Origin: Streptomyces zhihengii | Lineage (GTDB): Bacteria > Actinomycetota > Actinomycetes > Streptomycetales > Streptomycetaceae | Length of the DNA stretch: 64,000 nt | Assembly: GCF_016919245.1 (NCBI RefSeq) | Contig: NZ_JAFEJA010000001.1 | Span: 806,001-870,000, forward strand | Reading direction: 5' to 3' | Shown here: in pieces, positions 62,832 to 64,000 of the stretch | Position numbering within the stretch: the first letter of the stretch is position 1 | Layout of the letters: each line of letters begins with the position of its first letter | Program-made: the position numbers and the translations under genes | Notes under the pieces: model-generated | The model's database searches: none | Seen by the model: the letters and a program-made list of their open reading frames with translations, nothing else | Told to the model about the DNA's origin: nothing

Positions 62832-63854
62832 GTGGGCGTCAGCCTGAAGGACGTCGCGCAGCGGGCAGGCGTGTCGATCAAGACCGTGTCGAACGTGGTG
62901 AACAACTATCCCCACGTCACGCCGCAGATGCGCGCCAGAGTGCAGCAGGCGATCGACGAACTCGGTTACCGCCCGAACCTCACCGCACGTCATCTGCGCA
63001 AGGGGCGGACCGGCATCATCGCCTTCGCGGTGCCCGAGCTCGGCAACCCGTACTTCGCCGAGCTGGCGGGGGCCGTCATCGACGCGGCCGCCGCGCACGA
63101 CTACACGGTGCTGGTCGACCACACCGCCGGGCTGCGCGAACGGGAGCTGCTGGTCAGTCAGGAGTTCCGGTCGCATGTGATCGACGGGCTGATCCTCAGT
63201 CCGATCCATCTGGAGAACGAGGACCTGCTCGCCCGGCAGGAGACCTCGCCGCTGGTCCTGCTCGGCGAGCGGGAGTACGAGGCGCCCTACGACCAGATCG
63301 CCATCGACAACGTGGCCGCGGCCCGCACCGCGGTACGCCATCTGCTGGACCTCGGCCGGCGCCGGATCGCGTTCCTCGGCTCCCGCACCAGCCGCGAGCG
63401 CCAGCCCGCCCATCTGCGGCTGCGGGGCTGGCGGGAGGAGCTCGCCGAGGCGGGCCTGGAGCCGGACGAGAGCCTGGTCGTCGCGACCGACGGCTACGGC
63501 CGGGGCGACGGCGCGGCAGCGATGGCGGCCCTGCTGGACCGCGGCGAGCGCCCGGACGCGGTCTTCGCCTACAACGACCTGATCGCCCTCGGCGCCATGC
63601 GCACCCTGGTGGAGCGGGGGCTCGACGTGCCGCGGGACATCGCCGTGGTCGGCTTCGACGACATCGACGAGAGCCGCTACGGGGCCGTCACCCTCACCAC
63701 CGTCTCCCCCGACAAGCCCGCCATCGCCCGGCTCGCCGTGGACCGCATCGTCGAACGGCTGGGCGGCGGTCAGGTGTCGGAGCCGCAGCGGATCCGGCCC
63801 GGGTACCGCCTCATCGTCCGGGAGTCGACCCGCACCGGCCGGACCGGCCCCTGA
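62832..63854 (+). CDS. LacI-family regulator of the sugar locus
   Basis: This repressor probably controls the transporter and GH2 genes. The 340-residue protein has LacI HTH (VSLKDVAQRAGVSIKTVSNVVNNYPHVTPQMRARVQQAIDELGYRPN), hinge LRKGRTGIIAFAVPELGNPYFAELAGAV and effector domain ending VFAYNDLIALGAMRTLVERGLDVPRDIAVVGFDDIDESRYGAVTLTTVSP. The GTG at 62832 with GAGGAG six bases upstream is preferred; an ATG at 62811 without a ribosome site would add seven residues. AACGTT boxes near 57300-57506 are its most likely targets. It is 121 bases downstream of the permease and may be co-transcribed. Confidence 0.93.
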   Translation: MGVSLKDVAQRAGVSIKTVSNVVNNYPHVTPQMRARVQQAIDELGYRPNLTARHLRKGRTGIIAFAVPELGNPYFAELAGAVIDAAAAHDYTVLVDHTAGLRERELLVSQEFRSHVIDGLILSPIHLENEDLLARQETSPLVLLGEREYEAPYDQIAIDNVAAARTAVRHLLDLGRRRIAFLGSRTSRERQPAHLRLRGWREELAEAGLEPDESLVVATDGYGRGDGAAAMAALLDRGERPDAVFAYNDLIALGAMRTLVERGLDVPRDIAVVGFDDIDESRYGAVTLTTVSPDKPAIARLAVDRIVERLGGGQVSEPQRIRPGYRLIVRESTRTGRTGP

Positions 63855-63908
63855 GCACGGTCGCCGCCGGGCCCCGTGCCCGGGCCCCGGACCTTCCCGT
63901 CATCCTGT

Positions 63909-63920
63909 GAAAGCCCTTTC
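63909..63920. promoter_or_regulatory. GAAAG-CC-CTTTC palindrome before the mutarotase gene
   Basis: Perfect 5-bp arms around CC, 16 bases before the start at 63937. The size fits a LacI/GalR operator, but the core differs from the AACGTT boxes. Confidence 0.45.
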
Positions 63921-63936
63921 CCCCCGAGGAATGATC

Positions 63937-64000
63937 ATGCCCCGACCCACCGCCCAGCAGCGCCCGTTCGGCACCTCCCCGAGCGGAGAGGACGTCGCGC
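63937..64000 (+). CDS. Aldose 1-epimerase (galactose mutarotase), 3' truncated
   Basis: Only 21 codons are visible: MPRPTAQQRPFGTSPSGEDV, matching the N-terminus PFGTxPDGxxV of bacterial galactose mutarotases. The ATG at 63937 has GAGGA six bases upstream. The enzyme interconverts anomers of galactose and related sugars, which fits a transporter and galactosidase upstream and supports a galactose or galactofuranose locus. The rest lies outside the window. Confidence 0.65.
   Translation, partial: MPRPTAQQRPFGTSPSGEDVA

Noticed and set aside
1..64000. tRNA, rRNA, CRISPR arrays, prophage or integrative element attachment sites
   Set aside because: None were seen on reading both strands: no cloverleaf with a TTCGAANCC-type arm, no spaced repeats and no integrase. 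A tRNAscan or Infernal run would be the decisive check.

Overview
The window is high-GC DNA with strong G/C bias at third codon positions, many GTG starts, Tat and lipoprotein secretion signals, LacI/MarR/TetR/HxlR regulators and several apparently leaderless promoters (a TANNNT box six or seven bases before ATG). All of this fits Streptomyces or a close relative. No tRNA, rRNA, CRISPR array or replication origin was seen. It looks like accessory chromosome dedicated to carbon catabolism.

Layout. (1) 1-3959: the 3' end of a secreted DUF1080 protein, an intact IS630-family element inserted exactly at that gene's stop codon, an orphan sugar-binding lipoprotein and a BCP-type peroxiredoxin. (2) 4003-10685: a molybdenum hydroxylase set (FAD, 2Fe-2S and Mo subunits, a CoxG-like protein whose reading frame continues into a MarR gene, and a divergent XdhC). 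(3) 10734-24305: a one-polypeptide TetR-linker-MarR regulator, an MFS permease, and a long divergent run of eleven genes: aldehyde dehydrogenase, extradiol dioxygenase, aspartate-dehydrogenase-like protein, alpha/beta hydrolase, cupin, two SDRs, a ThDP enzyme, a PDR/VanB-type reductase, a small HTH protein and a Rieske oxygenase. Together (2) and (3) look like a complete pathway for an aromatic, probably N-heterocyclic or otherwise nitrogen-containing, substrate: Mo-hydroxylation, Rieske dioxygenation or demethylation, meta ring cleavage and processing of the ring-fission product. The substrate cannot be named from sequence. (4) 24421-31520: a SHOCT protein, two convergent paralogous LacI regulators, L-rhamnose mutarotase, a YrdC/Sua5-type protein, a secreted GH43 arabinanase and two small secreted I36-type inhibitors flanking a lipoprotein. 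(5) 31632-41164: a Tat-exported PL8 lyase, a MarR regulator, a large fusion of an NTPase-like domain, one membrane helix and an extracellular substrate-binding domain, then a GNAT, an EF-hand protein, a DMT permease, TerC and a small zinc-ribbon protein. (6) 41411-50734: a STAND ATPase without a DNA-binding domain, a translationally coupled HSP90/TPR pair, an imine-reductase-like enzyme divergent from an HxlR regulator, and a small membrane protein. (7) 50943-64000: a sugar-utilisation locus with a Tat-exported glycosidase, a multidomain PA14/GH2/LamG glycosidase, a divergent CUT2 ABC transporter with two permeases (the YtfQ-YtfR-YtfT-YjfF arrangement), a LacI regulator and the start of a galactose mutarotase. 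Four AACGTT-type LacI boxes lie between the GH2 gene and the transporter.

The observations I rate highest are the catabolic cluster of unknown substrate with its TetR-MarR fusion regulator and operator pairs, the NTPase/transmembrane/binding-protein fusion at 34955-37708, the HSP90-TPR coupled pair, and the IS630 insertion that regenerates its host gene's stop codon.
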